From Lachnospiraceae bacterium (GTDB lineage: Bacteria > Bacillota > Clostridia > Lachnospirales > Lachnospiraceae), in NCBI GenBank assembly GCA_017469935.1, contig JAFUFL010000014.1, positions 1 through 63,778 of the forward strand: a stretch of 63,778 nucleotides of DNA. The letters are read 5' to 3'. Each line of letters starts with the position of its first letter. Positions within the stretch are counted from its first letter, which is position 1. Shown in pieces: positions 44,238 through 52,627 of this stretch. The notes beneath the pieces are model-generated. The model ran no database searches. It saw nothing but the letters and a program-made list of their open reading frames with translations, and was not told where the DNA came from. The translations under genes and the position numbers were made by a program.

Positions 44238-44843
44238 ATGAAATCTCCTCTTCGATACCAGGCAACGGAATATGACTGCGGACCGACTTCCATGACAAAC
44301 GCGATCATCTATATGTTTGAACGTGAAGAGATTCCCCCCGATCTCATCCGTCATATCGGTCAGGGCACACTGGACAGCTTTGATGAAAACGGACATGCCG
44401 GCCGCTACGGAACCAGCGGTGCCGCGATCCGCTATTTCGGTTCCTGGCTGAACGAACTCAGATATGCAGGCCTTCTCCCTATTGAGAGCCGGTATGAGGA
44501 AAAAGAGGATGTGTTTTTCGGAAACGGGAGCAGACTCACGAAGGCGCTCGTCAACAATTCAGCAATTGTTCTCCATGTCTTCTTAAACGGCTATGGCCAC
44601 TATATTCTGATAACAGGAAAAGAGGGTGACAGCTATAAAGTTTTTGATCCTTACTACACCCTTCCGAATCCTGTCGGCAATGGGATCATCAGCGTCGCGT
44701 CCCGGCCATTTTCCCATAACCTTATGGTCCCGGAAGTAATTCTGAACAGTGTGACGACGAATGACTACTCCATGGGCGCCGTCTCCACGCGGGAGGCTTT
44801 GATCATCTCAAGATACCATATGAACGACCTCTATATAATCTGA
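44238..44843 (+). CDS. C39-like peptidase domain protein
   Basis: A 201-aa protein with the papain-like C39 arrangement. The nucleophile is C14 in ATEYDCGPTSM, His is in NGYGHYILITG and Asp in VFDPYY. There is no transporter domain and no signal peptide, so it is a stand-alone cytoplasmic peptidase or transglutaminase-like enzyme. The start is the ATG at 44238 (GGGAAAAAG upstream) rather than an upstream TTG. Its pairing with a glutaminase-like enzyme hints at amide or isopeptide chemistry (inference). Confidence 0.82.
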   Translation: MKSPLRYQATEYDCGPTSMTNAIIYMFEREEIPPDLIRHIGQGTLDSFDENGHAGRYGTSGAAIRYFGSWLNELRYAGLLPIESRYEEKEDVFFGNGSRLTKALVNNSAIVLHVFLNGYGHYILITGKEGDSYKVFDPYYTLPNPVGNGIISVASRPFSHNLMVPEVILNSVTTNDYSMGAVSTREALIISRYHMNDLYII

Positions 44844-44849
44844 CCAAAA

Positions 44850-44884
44850 AAAATCTGTTGAGCATACGCTTCAACAGACTTTAC
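44850..44884 (+). terminator. Hairpin terminator after the C39-like gene
   Basis: Arms tctgttga (44854-44861) and tcaacaga (44871-44878) follow an A-run; a short T-containing tail comes after. It is a moderate terminator. Confidence 0.65.
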
Positions 44885-44971
44885 TAGTTTCGAATATAAG
44901 ATCAAAGGTCAATACCTTCAAAACCGAACACCGAAGAGCTTTTTCGCTCTCTCCAAGAACTTAAGGATAAG

Positions 44972-45063
44972 CTTCGAACAGTGGGTCAACAGTGAACAGT
45001 GGGGTCAGACCCTGTCACAAATTTATTAAATTAGTTAACATTTCCGTATCAGGGTCAGACCCC
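44972..45063. repeat. REP-like inverted repeat GGGGTCAGACCCTG
   Basis: ggggtcagaccctg (45001-45014) and cagggtcagacccc (45050-45063) form near-perfect inverted arms around a 35-base AT-rich loop. Just before them GAACAGTGGGTCAACAGT is partly repeated. The stretch 44885-45165 has no gene. A shortened copy of the left arm with its flank AGTGGGGTCA...CCCTGTCACA occurs at 57339. Similar motifs accompany REP-associated transposase elements, so this is a likely mobile-element scar. Confidence 0.65.
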
Positions 45064-45181
45064 TCTGTCCCTGCTGCGATGAGAATAACAATAAAAGCAG
45101 TCGGATTCGTAAAACAAATGTCTGTAGTGCATTTAAAGGTAGTATAATGCACATAGATATTATCGTGAAAGGAGTCCGTTT

Positions 45182-45493
45182 ATGGTCAGCTATCAGTACC
45201 TTTATACATTTATAGCTCTGAATTTTATCCTCTTATTCGCTGTATTCCTGTCCGGCATATTATCAAAAAAGGCAGCAAGACTCAGGGATACTCTTACTGC
45301 TGTGATCTGGCTTATATTCTCCTGGTATTATAAGCTGCGCCTCTCCCACCATCTTCCTGCCGATATTCACTCCAGGCATCTCTTTCTGGATTGGTTTTTA
45401 GCCATCGTTTATGGGTTCGGCTGCGTTATCTCCATCATAATGACCGCTGCCTTTGTTTGGGGGTCAATCAAAGATCTATTTAATAAAATCTGA
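45182..45493 (+). CDS. Small membrane protein, unrecognised
   Basis: A 103-aa protein with an N-terminal helix (5-27), a middle amphipathic region (IWLIFSWYYKLRLSHHLPADI) and a C-terminal helix (68-95). A strong AAAGGAG precedes the ATG and a perfect terminator follows, so it is a real monocistronic gene. No family is recognised. Confidence 0.7.
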   Translation: MVSYQYLYTFIALNFILLFAVFLSGILSKKAARLRDTLTAVIWLIFSWYYKLRLSHHLPADIHSRHLFLDWFLAIVYGFGCVISIIMTAAFVWGSIKDLFNKI

Positions 45494-45503
45494 TCTCAGC
45501 GCA

Positions 45504-45530
45504 GTAAAGGCCCGCTATGCGGGCCTTTAC
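45504..45530. terminator. Strong hairpin terminator
   Basis: Perfect 12-base arms gtaaaggcccgc and gcgggcctttac with a 3-base loop directly follow the small membrane protein gene. Confidence 0.9.
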
Positions 45531-45591
45531 TTATGAATTCTAAAAAAAGGAGCTGCCGCTTCCTGCCGGATAGGCAACCCCTGTGCCAAGG

Positions 45592-45714
45592 CTAAGTCCT
45601 TCCTTTGCCATCAGGATGTACGTTGAAGTCCATCTGCGTGAGAACCGCGCCGATCCCCAGAAGGGGCAGTGTGATGAGCAGGCGGCTCCGTATCTTTTTT
45701 TCTGCTTGTTTCAG
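45592..45714 (-). other. Short gene fragment downstream of the TetR gene
   Basis: On the minus strand an open frame without a start codon reads a hydrophobic stretch (LLITLPLLGIGAVL) followed by TQMDFNVHPDGKGRT and a stop. It looks like a degraded remnant of a small anchored protein. The family is unknown and the call is tentative. Confidence 0.3.
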
Positions 45715-45723
45715 ATGATTGTT

Positions 45724-46275
45724 TCAGATCTTGTATCCGATCAGTTTCAAATAGTTTTCCGCCACTTCTTCCGGCGGCATCTTCATCTTTTCTCCGATCC
45801 ACCATTTCACCGCTTCCGCAAAGCTCCCCACGAGATGATTTAAGGCGAATTCCCTGGGAACATCCTTCCTCATGCTTTTCGGATACTGTTCAAACATCGT
45901 GATCAGATATTCCTTGAAATATCGCATGAACAGCTCTCCGCTTTCCCCGGACAGAACCCCCAGGACATTTCCTTTATTGTCCTTTAGATGATACAGCAGG
46001 TGCGTGATCTTTTCCTGCAGACCGTGGTCCGACAGGGAGAAATCATGAGAGGTTTCGGAATGCAGCTCGTGGGAGAAAATATGATTGAAAATATCCGTAC
46101 ACATCTCTCTGAGCAGCTCCTCCTTGGTCTCAAAATGAGAATAGAAGGTGCTTCTTCCGACATTTGCCTCATCCAGTATTTCCTGGACAGTAATGTTATT
46201 GAAATGCTTTTCTTCCAGAAGCTTGTTGAAAGCCCGGAAAATTGCCGTTCGTGTTTTCTTTTGTCTTCGATCCAT
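45724..46275 (-). CDS. TetR family transcriptional regulator
   Basis: A 183-aa repressor-type protein. The helix-turn-helix is at about 24-45 (ITVQEILDEANVGRSTFYSHF, in two blocks), followed by a helical ligand domain. The ATG at 46275 has GGAGGG 6 bases upstream; the longer frame to 46326 runs through the operator. It is divergent from the EamA exporter gene, and the shared spacer holds two copies of a TAACGAACAA half site. It therefore probably represses itself and the exporter. Confidence 0.9.
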   Translation of the reverse strand: MDRRQKKTRTAIFRAFNKLLEEKHFNNITVQEILDEANVGRSTFYSHFETKEELLREMCTDIFNHIFSHELHSETSHDFSLSDHGLQEKITHLLYHLKDNKGNVLGVLSGESGELFMRYFKEYLITMFEQYPKSMRKDVPREFALNHLVGSFAEAVKWWIGEKMKMPPEEVAENYLKLIGYKI

Positions 46276-46302
46276 GCAAGCCCTCCGAACAAATTGCCCG
46301 TT

Positions 46303-46389
46303 TTGTTCAGTAACGAACAACCGCACATATCTGGTTCTTGTTACCCGACAGGCTACCTTCTATGATAATATCAAACACTTTGTTCGTTA
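46303..46389. promoter_or_regulatory. Probable TetR operators in the divergent spacer
   Basis: TTGTTC-AGTAAC-GAACAA (46303-46320) is an inverted repeat. Its right half TAACGAACAA recurs in opposite orientation as TTGTTCGTTA at 46380-46389. The copies flank the likely promoters of both genes. Confidence 0.6.
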
Positions 46390-46417
46390 TCAAATATTTT
46401 GTTTTGGAGCTGCTATA

Positions 46418-47281
46418 TTGAAACCAAACATCAGACACGGAATATTCCTGGCCATACTCGCCGCCGGATTATATGCCTTAAACTCACCTTTTTCAAAACT
46501 TCTTCTGAAGTATATGCCGTCCACGCTCATGGCAGGCTTCCTCTATCTGGGCGCCGGCCTCGGAATGATCGTGATCTTACTTGTCCGAAGAATTGCCGAT
46601 CGCCCGGAAAAGGAATCTTCTCTGACCGTAAAAGAACTGCCCTATACCATCGCAATGATCGTACTTGATATTGCGGCGCCCATCTGCCTGCTCTTTGGCC
46701 TGAGCAGGACAACGGCAGCAACCGTATCCCTGCTCAACAATTTCGAAATTGTTGCCACGGCTGTCATTGCGCTGGTAATCTTCAAAGAAGCGATTTCTCC
46801 GAGGCTGTGGCTGGGAATCCTGTTTGTAACGGCGTCCTGCGCACTTCTGTCCGTTGACGACCTCTCGAGCCTTCAGTTCAATTCCGGCTCGCTCTTTGTG
46901 CTGCTTGCCTGCATCTGCTGGGGAATTGAAAACAACTGCACCAGAGCGCTTTCCTCAAAAGATCCCCTTCAGATTGTCATGGTCAAGGGCATTTTTTCCG
47001 GAACAGGCTCCGTTGTCATCGGCCTGCTGTCCGGAGAACGGATCCGCCATCCCCTGGCGATCCCTGTCGTTCTTCTCCTCGGGTTTGTAGCATACGGGCT
47101 GAGCATCTATTACTATGTCCATGCACAGAGGATTCTCGGTGCCGCAAGGACAAGCGCTTATTATGCGGTCGCCCCGTTTATCGGAGTTTTCCTGTCCCTT
47201 TTGATCTTCCGCGAGGTTCCCGGCATTCTGTTTTTTGCCGCACTGTTCTTAATGATCATAGGTGCCTGGCTTTCCTCCTGA
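46418..47281 (+). CDS. EamA family (DMT) transporter
   Basis: A 287-aa protein with ten membrane segments in two EamA halves (GIFLAILAAGLYALNSPFSK and LFVLLACICWGIENNCTRAL). It ends PFIGVFLSLLIFREVPG. It is a drug/metabolite exporter. The start is taken as the TTG at 46418 with GGAG 8 bases before it, because upstream residues in the frame are unlike the family and overlap the TetR start. Its last 121 bases overlap the convergent hydrolase gene. Confidence 0.88.
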   Translation: MKPNIRHGIFLAILAAGLYALNSPFSKLLLKYMPSTLMAGFLYLGAGLGMIVILLVRRIADRPEKESSLTVKELPYTIAMIVLDIAAPICLLFGLSRTTAATVSLLNNFEIVATAVIALVIFKEAISPRLWLGILFVTASCALLSVDDLSSLQFNSGSLFVLLACICWGIENNCTRALSSKDPLQIVMVKGIFSGTGSVVIGLLSGERIRHPLAIPVVLLLGFVAYGLSIYYYVHAQRILGAARTSAYYAVAPFIGVFLSLLIFREVPGILFFAALFLMIIGAWLSS

Positions 47282-48084
47282 AGGGAACGGACAAAGTTTC
47301 TGATGATCCGGTTTACTTCTTTCGGTTTATCTGTATTGGAATTATGACCGGCATCTTTGATCCGGTAAATCGGAAGGCCTTCTCTTTTCGCCCACCTGCG
47401 GTTATAGCTTTTTGCGGATCCCGCCTGATCCTTCTCTCCGCAGATCAGGATCACGGGGCAATCGATCACATACGGAAGATCTGCTTCCATGGCCTCTGCC
47501 AGCAGTTTCATCCCATGACCGGCCAGTTTGCAGTACTCATCCTTTGTGTAGGAGTCAAGAAAACTGCGCATCAGCTTTCGCCCGTATTCACTGGTGGCGC
47601 AGCCGTCAGCGCCGATCTTTTTCAGAATGCTCCAAGGGAAAGCGCGGTACATAGGTTCCGTCCTCTTCAGAAGCCAGATCTCCGCTCCGGTCACATAGCT
47701 TCTCTTTAGAGGCGCTGAATCAATGGAGATAAAGCCGGCTGCCTCACCGGGATATTTCTGCATGAAACACTGGGAAACATAGCCGCCCATCGACTGCCCG
47801 ATCAGGATTGGGCTAGAGATTCCCTCTTTCTGCAGGATCGCGTGCAGCCATGTCGCTTTGTCCATCAGTGAAAAATCAAGTCGGAAGGGACGGGAAGCCG
47901 CATGTCCCGGCGCATCCCACGTGAGCAGATTGTATTTCTTTTCAAATACCTCTATTTGCTTATCAAACAGACGATGATCCGCTGTAAGTCCCGGCAGAAA
48001 GACCAGCGTCTTTTTCTTCGGGCAGATATCATTCGCCCAGTAATGGATCGCACCAAAATCCGTTTCGAATTTCTTTTCTGTCAT
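47161..48084 (-). CDS. Alpha/beta hydrolase
   Basis: A 307-aa serine hydrolase-fold protein. It has the LVFLPGLTADHRLFD oxyanion region, the nucleophile in LIGQSMGGYVS, Asp in CGEKDQAG and His in DAGHNSNTDKP. The substrate is unknown (esterase or lipase type). GCAGGAG precedes the ATG. The last 40 residues are basic and encoded opposite the end of the EamA gene, so the original C-terminus may have been shorter and extended by loss of a stop. Confidence 0.88.
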   Translation of the reverse strand: MTEKKFETDFGAIHYWANDICPKKKTLVFLPGLTADHRLFDKQIEVFEKKYNLLTWDAPGHAASRPFRLDFSLMDKATWLHAILQKEGISSPILIGQSMGGYVSQCFMQKYPGEAAGFISIDSAPLKRSYVTGAEIWLLKRTEPMYRAFPWSILKKIGADGCATSEYGRKLMRSFLDSYTKDEYCKLAGHGMKLLAEAMEADLPYVIDCPVILICGEKDQAGSAKSYNRRWAKREGLPIYRIKDAGHNSNTDKPKEVNRIIRNFVRSLQEESQAPMIIKNSAAKNRMPGTSRKIKRDRKTPINGATA

Positions 48085-48185
48085 TGCGAATCTCCTGCTT
48101 TACTTTATGTATTTCTTGTCAGCAAACAGACCGTCTCGACGTCGTTCCGCGCGGACAACAATTATCATCAAGCAAAACTCTTTGC

Positions 48186-49040
48186 TTAAATAAACATCGT
48201 CATGTATATAGGTATATATAAAACCTCGTCCTCAAATGCCAGATCCTTTGTATATATAATGAAACGGTCATTCATTTTCAGTTGATATTTCTGTTTAAAA
48301 TAATCGAAGGATTTATGACTTTTGTAACCTGAGGATTTCACTTCGATCGGTGACAGTCTCTTACCTCTGACAGTCAAAAAATCAACTTCATACTGTTTAC
48401 TGGCTTTGTTCTCCTCCGGACAATATTCAAATTCATGAAAATATAACTCATGTCCGTTGGCGCGCAGCATTTGTGCTACCATATTTTCAAAGATCATGCC
48501 TTGATTGATGCCAAGATCGTCAATAATAAGGGATCGATACATTTTATCTGTGTCCCCACCGTTATTCAGAATATAGCTCACGAGCAGTCCCGTATCCCCC
48601 ATGAACATCTTGAACTTTGTCCGGTCGGCATACATCTCCAAGGCAACTTCCGGTTTGGTCACATTGACACAATTGTTAACGATCATGGACTCATTTAAGA
48701 ATTCGATTGCATTCCCGCAGTTTCTTGTCCTGGCGTTTTCATTAACAACTGACAGCCTGAATACAGAGTTGTGATTCATCAGCTGTTCCGGCAGCGATTT
48801 GAACACCACTTCAGCTCTGTCCCCGTCTTCGGTATCATGTTTTTTCAGATCATTTCTATATAGTCTGAGTATTCCTTTCTTTACTCTGTCGATTTGTCTA
48901 TATGATTCACCGGCAACATACGCTTCAACTGCCTGCGGCATACCGCCTACTGCCATGTATACCCGAAATTCTCTCATGATCGCTCTGTGAATATCATTTC
49001 CAAGCGGTTTTCTTCCTTTTATCACATCTATCCAAAGCAA
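48186..49040 (-). pseudogene. 5'-truncated AAA_14/DUF4143 ATPase remnant
   Basis: The frame encodes only the C-terminal two thirds of this ATPase family: HRAIMREFRVYMAVGGMPQAV, KKGILRLYRNDL, KMFMGDTGLLVSYI and the DUF4143 nuclease-like end (GMIFENMVAQMLRANG, YEVDFLTVRGKRLSPIEVKSSG). The N-terminal P-loop domain of about 150 residues is missing, and 49041-49200 holds no trace of it. A complete relative lies at 50039-51238 and another at 62710. Confidence 0.82.
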
Positions 49041-49160
49041 TCAACCGAATTTACGATTTTTAATTTCTGCTTTTCGCACGATATTCCAATATGTTTTGTG
49101 CATTTTTTGCACCAAATTTACATTTTTACAATTTGCGCGCTTTCTTGTTTGGCAAAAGAT

Positions 49161-49197
49161 AACTCCCCACGGCCTTAATTGGTTGTGGGGAGCTTTG
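49161..49197. terminator. Hairpin downstream of the hydrolase at 49211
   Basis: Arms ctccccac and gtggggag with a 14-base loop. T-rich flanks are only modest on the minus strand. Confidence 0.6.
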
Positions 49198-49210
49198 TTC
49201 TGTCCTCGAT

Positions 49211-49978
49211 TTATCTTTCGATGAACTTCTTGATTTCCGCAGCCATAATCTTCGGATGACCGATTATATCTCCGTGCCCCATTCCTTCAAAGGGCTTATC
49301 CTCTGCCGCCGGGAATGCTCTTCTCAGTTTCTCTAATGCCTTCTTCATATTCGGCTCTTTTGCTCCATGCCAGATACTGACCTTTGCATTCTGATCAGGC
49401 TCAAATTTATCAATCACTTCATAGAGCCTCAGCGCTTCATCTGTACAGTTTTGCAGTGTCCTGAGCGTTATATTATCCGGCATGGCATCAAACATTTTCA
49501 GCATATTTTCATCATCAGCCCGGGTGTATAACTTCAGCATGAGCGGCATTTTCCCGCTTTTACGTCCTGCCTTCACCTTTTGCGTTAGACCATATTGGTT
49601 TTTGGGAATGATCTTTTTTATCAGTTCAGTAAAAACACCAAGTTTCATATATTGCGGACCGCTCATTATGAGGGAACCGATGCTCACTTTCTGTCTGTGG
49701 AACAGCATTCCGGCCGTTGCCGAGCCAAAAGATTCACCGAAAACAAGATCAATGTGTGAATCCAGGTTATCAGCTATATATGTTTCAATGCTCTCTGCTG
49801 ATTTCTCTGCTGTGGTAAATTCGGTCTTTTCATCATATCCGTCCGTACTGACTGCGATGACATGGAAATTCTTTTCCAGTATCGGAATAACATTTTTGAA
49901 CTGACGCCAGCTCATCATATTGCCGGGAATCAATACGATCTTCCGTTCATGTTCTTTTCCAAATTCCTTTGCCTGCAT
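49211..49978 (-). CDS. Alpha/beta hydrolase
   Basis: A 255-aa hydrolase with VLIPGNMMSWRQFKNVIP, the nucleophile in LVFGESFGSATAG and the His in EGMGHGDIIGHP. It lacks a signal peptide. It is unrelated in detail to the hydrolase at 47161-48084. GGGGGAGG lies about 12 bases before the ATG. The substrate is unknown. Confidence 0.87.
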   Translation of the reverse strand: MQAKEFGKEHERKIVLIPGNMMSWRQFKNVIPILEKNFHVIAVSTDGYDEKTEFTTAEKSAESIETYIADNLDSHIDLVFGESFGSATAGMLFHRQKVSIGSLIMSGPQYMKLGVFTELIKKIIPKNQYGLTQKVKAGRKSGKMPLMLKLYTRADDENMLKMFDAMPDNITLRTLQNCTDEALRLYEVIDKFEPDQNAKVSIWHGAKEPNMKKALEKLRRAFPAAEDKPFEGMGHGDIIGHPKIMAAEIKKFIER

Positions 49979-50038
49979 TAACAGTACAGCCTCCCCCTAA
50001 ATCCTGATTTACTTAATTCCATCACTCACTTGCTGCCT

Positions 50039-51238
50039 TTATTCATTCTTCAGCAGCCAGTCTGATAAATTGTGAATCTTGATGCCTTCATAGTCATATG
50101 TCTCATGCCTGGTATTGGCCAGGATCATTTTGGGATACGCATCCTTGATCTTCAGCAACGGATCATACTCCCGCTCAAAAGTTTCCGGTCGTGAGATATC
50201 ATCGCTGACCTGGATATACATCTTTTCATCTCCGCGGACTGCCACAAAATCCACTTCCTTCTGATACAGCTTTCCAACGGAGACTTCATAGCCTCTTCTC
50301 ATCAGTTCAATGCAGACAATATTCTCATACATCCGCCCATAATCAAGATTCCGTCTGCCAAGTCTGGCAAAGCGTATGCCGGTATCGCTCAGATAGTACT
50401 TCACGGAAGTCTTCAGGTATTTCTTTCCTCGAATATCATATCGACGTACGCCATAGAAAACATACGCATCGCATAGATACTTGATATAGTTTCCGACAGT
50501 TTTGTGATTGGTCACAACCACATTTGCCGTCAGCGTGTCGCTGATATTGTTGGGCGAAGTCAGATTGGATACGTTATCCATCATGAATTCTGCCAGATGC
50601 TCCAGCGTTGTCGTATCCGGCAGATGATACTTTGTAACCAGGTCCCTGTTGATGATCGTATCGTAAACATCTCTGATATAGTTTGTCCGATCCCTCTCCG
50701 TGCGGTATTCATAAGAGCCTGCCAGACCGCCTTTGATCACATAATCATCAAAGAGCTTTGCTGTATCCTGCTCATCTGCATAGTAACGGCAGAATTCCGC
50801 GAAGCTGAACGGGAAAACATGGATCTCAATGTAGCGCCCTGTAAACAGCGTTGTCAGATCGGAGCTTAGAAGGAATGCATTGGAACCGGTGATATAGAGA
50901 TCATATTTCCGGGAATTATGCAGACTGTTGATTGCAAGTTCAAACTTCTCACAGAGCTGCACTTCATCTACAAACACATAGTTCTGTTTTCCGGCAGCAT
51001 AATGGCTTTCAATGTAATCATACAGAGCATGGTATTCCTTTAATCCTTCATATTTCAGGTCGAAGAAATCCACATAAATAATGTTGGCATTCGGCTGAAT
51101 CTCACTGATTCTGCGGATATAAGCTTTCATCAATTCAGATTTGCCGCTGCGGCGCACTCCGGTAATGATCTTGATATCCGGGGTTCCCATAAGATCAAGA
51201 AGCCGCTGCATATATTCTGGTCTTTCAATATACTTCAT
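50039..51238 (-). CDS. AAA_14/DUF4143 ATPase
   Basis: A 399-aa protein. Its P-loop TGVRRSGKSEL is at 27-37, Walker B YVFVDEVQ near 92-99, ITGSNAFLLSSDL is sensor 1, followed by FPFSFAEF. The C-terminal DUF4143 part has SDTGIRFARLG, YENIVCIELMRRGYEV and KEVDFVAVRGDEKMYIQVS, whose D and Q/E residues resemble a PD-(D/E)XK nuclease core. These STAND-like ATPases are abundant in anaerobes and of unknown role, often strain-specific. GGAAG lies before the ATG. Confidence 0.9.
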   Translation of the reverse strand: MKYIERPEYMQRLLDLMGTPDIKIITGVRRSGKSELMKAYIRRISEIQPNANIIYVDFFDLKYEGLKEYHALYDYIESHYAAGKQNYVFVDEVQLCEKFELAINSLHNSRKYDLYITGSNAFLLSSDLTTLFTGRYIEIHVFPFSFAEFCRYYADEQDTAKLFDDYVIKGGLAGSYEYRTERDRTNYIRDVYDTIINRDLVTKYHLPDTTTLEHLAEFMMDNVSNLTSPNNISDTLTANVVVTNHKTVGNYIKYLCDAYVFYGVRRYDIRGKKYLKTSVKYYLSDTGIRFARLGRRNLDYGRMYENIVCIELMRRGYEVSVGKLYQKEVDFVAVRGDEKMYIQVSDDISRPETFEREYDPLLKIKDAYPKMILANTRHETYDYEGIKIHNLSDWLLKNE

Positions 51239-51292
51239 ATCATCACTTCCGAAATCGAAAATTTTTTAAAGTTTCGCACCTGCGCTTGCAGT

Positions 51293-51460
51293 TTACTCTG
51301 AATTGCCCTGTTTGTCAATGTGAGAAGGCCTTTCTGCCTGTTTCATATGTATGGGGCAGCATTCGTTGCCGTCTTTTGCCGTGAAGGGTTCCACCGTTCC
51401 TTTCCCAAAATGCAGGGTGATCTCTTCGATCTGTTCATAGTTTCTGTTTTGTTCGCTCAT
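51293..51460 (-). CDS. 55-aa protein, likely fragment of a mobile-element gene
   Basis: A short frame starting MSEQNRNYEQIEEITLHFGK and continuing VEPFTAKDGNECC. I have an impression that the N-terminal part resembles accessory proteins of clostridial conjugative elements, but I cannot name a family. The last 20 residues look unrelated, so it is probably a truncated remnant. The ribosome site is weak (GCGGAAA). Confidence 0.35.
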   Translation of the reverse strand: MSEQNRNYEQIEEITLHFGKGTVEPFTAKDGNECCPIHMKQAERPSHIDKQGNSE

Positions 51461-51528
51461 TTTCCGCTTTTGCGGTAATCATAAATGTGCCCTTTCGCCG
51501 CATGTGCACCTGCAGAAAAATGGGCATG

Positions 51529-51565
51529 AAAAAGCCGGGGACTGATTTTGATTTCAGCCTCCGGC
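51529..51565 (-). terminator. Terminator of the macrodomain-SirTM operon
   Basis: On the minus strand GCCGGAGGCTGA pairs with TCAGTCCCCGGC and is followed by TTTTT, 34 bases after the SirTM stop. Confidence 0.85.
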
Positions 51566-51598
51566 ATGTATGTCTCTGTATTTGTTTTTAACTACATT

Positions 51599-52627
51599 TC
51601 ATTTGCCGTTTATTTCTGTCAGCAGCGTACCAATATCTCCGTCTACGCAGATACTCCTGTCTTCGATCTCTCCCGGACAAAATGCCTCCCCATAGTTCAA
51701 ACAGGCATAAACGGCTCTATCATTTGTCATTGTCATCTGCCAGAACGGATATTTGATAATAACCGGGGTATTTGCTCCTACTCCCAGTTCCAGATACAGC
51801 ACATGAAGCCCTTCATGCCTTCTTATGAAGTCCGAATATGCCGCTGATGCCCTGTGCCATCCACCGTCTTCCACAAAGGAATCATCTGCCCTCAGATTCA
51901 TGGCAACATCACTTCCATCATTCGGGCACTTCGGGATCAGTTCAGATGGTATTCTCATATTGATCTTTCCATCCTCCGGCAACTGAAATACGCCGGCTTC
52001 ATCCAGAATAAATCCCTGAGCTTCCATCGCCTTCATAACCCACTCTTCATTATCATAGGTTTTTCTGATCGCGGGATTTACGCTCTGGAACAGGCCGTAA
52101 TCTCCCTGCGTGTAAAACAGCCTCTTTTTATCAAACCCTGCCTTTTGGAACTGATGGTCGACATTCGTTGTGATCACAAAATAATCTTTTTCTTTGACAA
52201 GTTCCAGCAGCATTTCATACACCGGCTTCGGTGCTTTCATATAGCGGTTGATATAAATATTCCTCGCCCAGTACGCCCATGACGTTTCAGGATCTAACTG
52301 CATTACATAGAAGCCGCCCGAATACATGTCATGAAATCCATACTTGTCTTCAAAATCAGAAAAATATTTTCGGAAACGCTCTCCGCTGTATGTAAATCCG
52401 GCGGAGGTAGAAAGTCCTGCTCCTGCACCGATCACAATAGCATCCGCGTCTTTGATCTCCTTTTGAAGCCTGAGGATCTGTTCTTCCCGTGTACCTTTCC
52501 CATATGACATTTTCCGGTTAAAGTATCTCACTGCACTCATCCCCTTTTGTATAGTTTCAAGATAGCCGTTTGGCTGCTCACGATAAGAGGTCTTCATAAA
52601 TGGCTCTGTCTTCTTCTTTAAAAACAT
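51599..52627 (-). CDS. SirTM-type sirtuin (macrodomain-linked)
   Basis: A 342-aa SIR2-fold protein. It has the NAD site IVIGAGAGLSTSAGF, FVITTNVDHQFQKAGF, and a tail with ELGVGANTPVIIKYPFW. It has a longer insertion than ordinary sirtuins (YTQGDYGLFQSVNP, then KCPNDGSDVAMNLRADDSF). These are features of class M sirtuins, which in some pathogens ADP-ribosylate a lipoylated GcvH-like carrier protein. The gene overlaps the macrodomain gene upstream by about 50 bases. The start is the ATG at 52627 (AAAGGG upstream) or the ATG at 52597. Carrier and lipoate ligase genes are absent here. Confidence 0.88.
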   Translation of the reverse strand: MFLKKKTEPFMKTSYREQPNGYLETIQKGMSAVRYFNRKMSYGKGTREEQILRLQKEIKDADAIVIGAGAGLSTSAGFTYSGERFRKYFSDFEDKYGFHDMYSGGFYVMQLDPETSWAYWARNIYINRYMKAPKPVYEMLLELVKEKDYFVITTNVDHQFQKAGFDKKRLFYTQGDYGLFQSVNPAIRKTYDNEEWVMKAMEAQGFILDEAGVFQLPEDGKINMRIPSELIPKCPNDGSDVAMNLRADDSFVEDGGWHRASAAYSDFIRRHEGLHVLYLELGVGANTPVIIKYPFWQMTMTNDRAVYACLNYGEAFCPGEIEDRSICVDGDIGTLLTEINGK

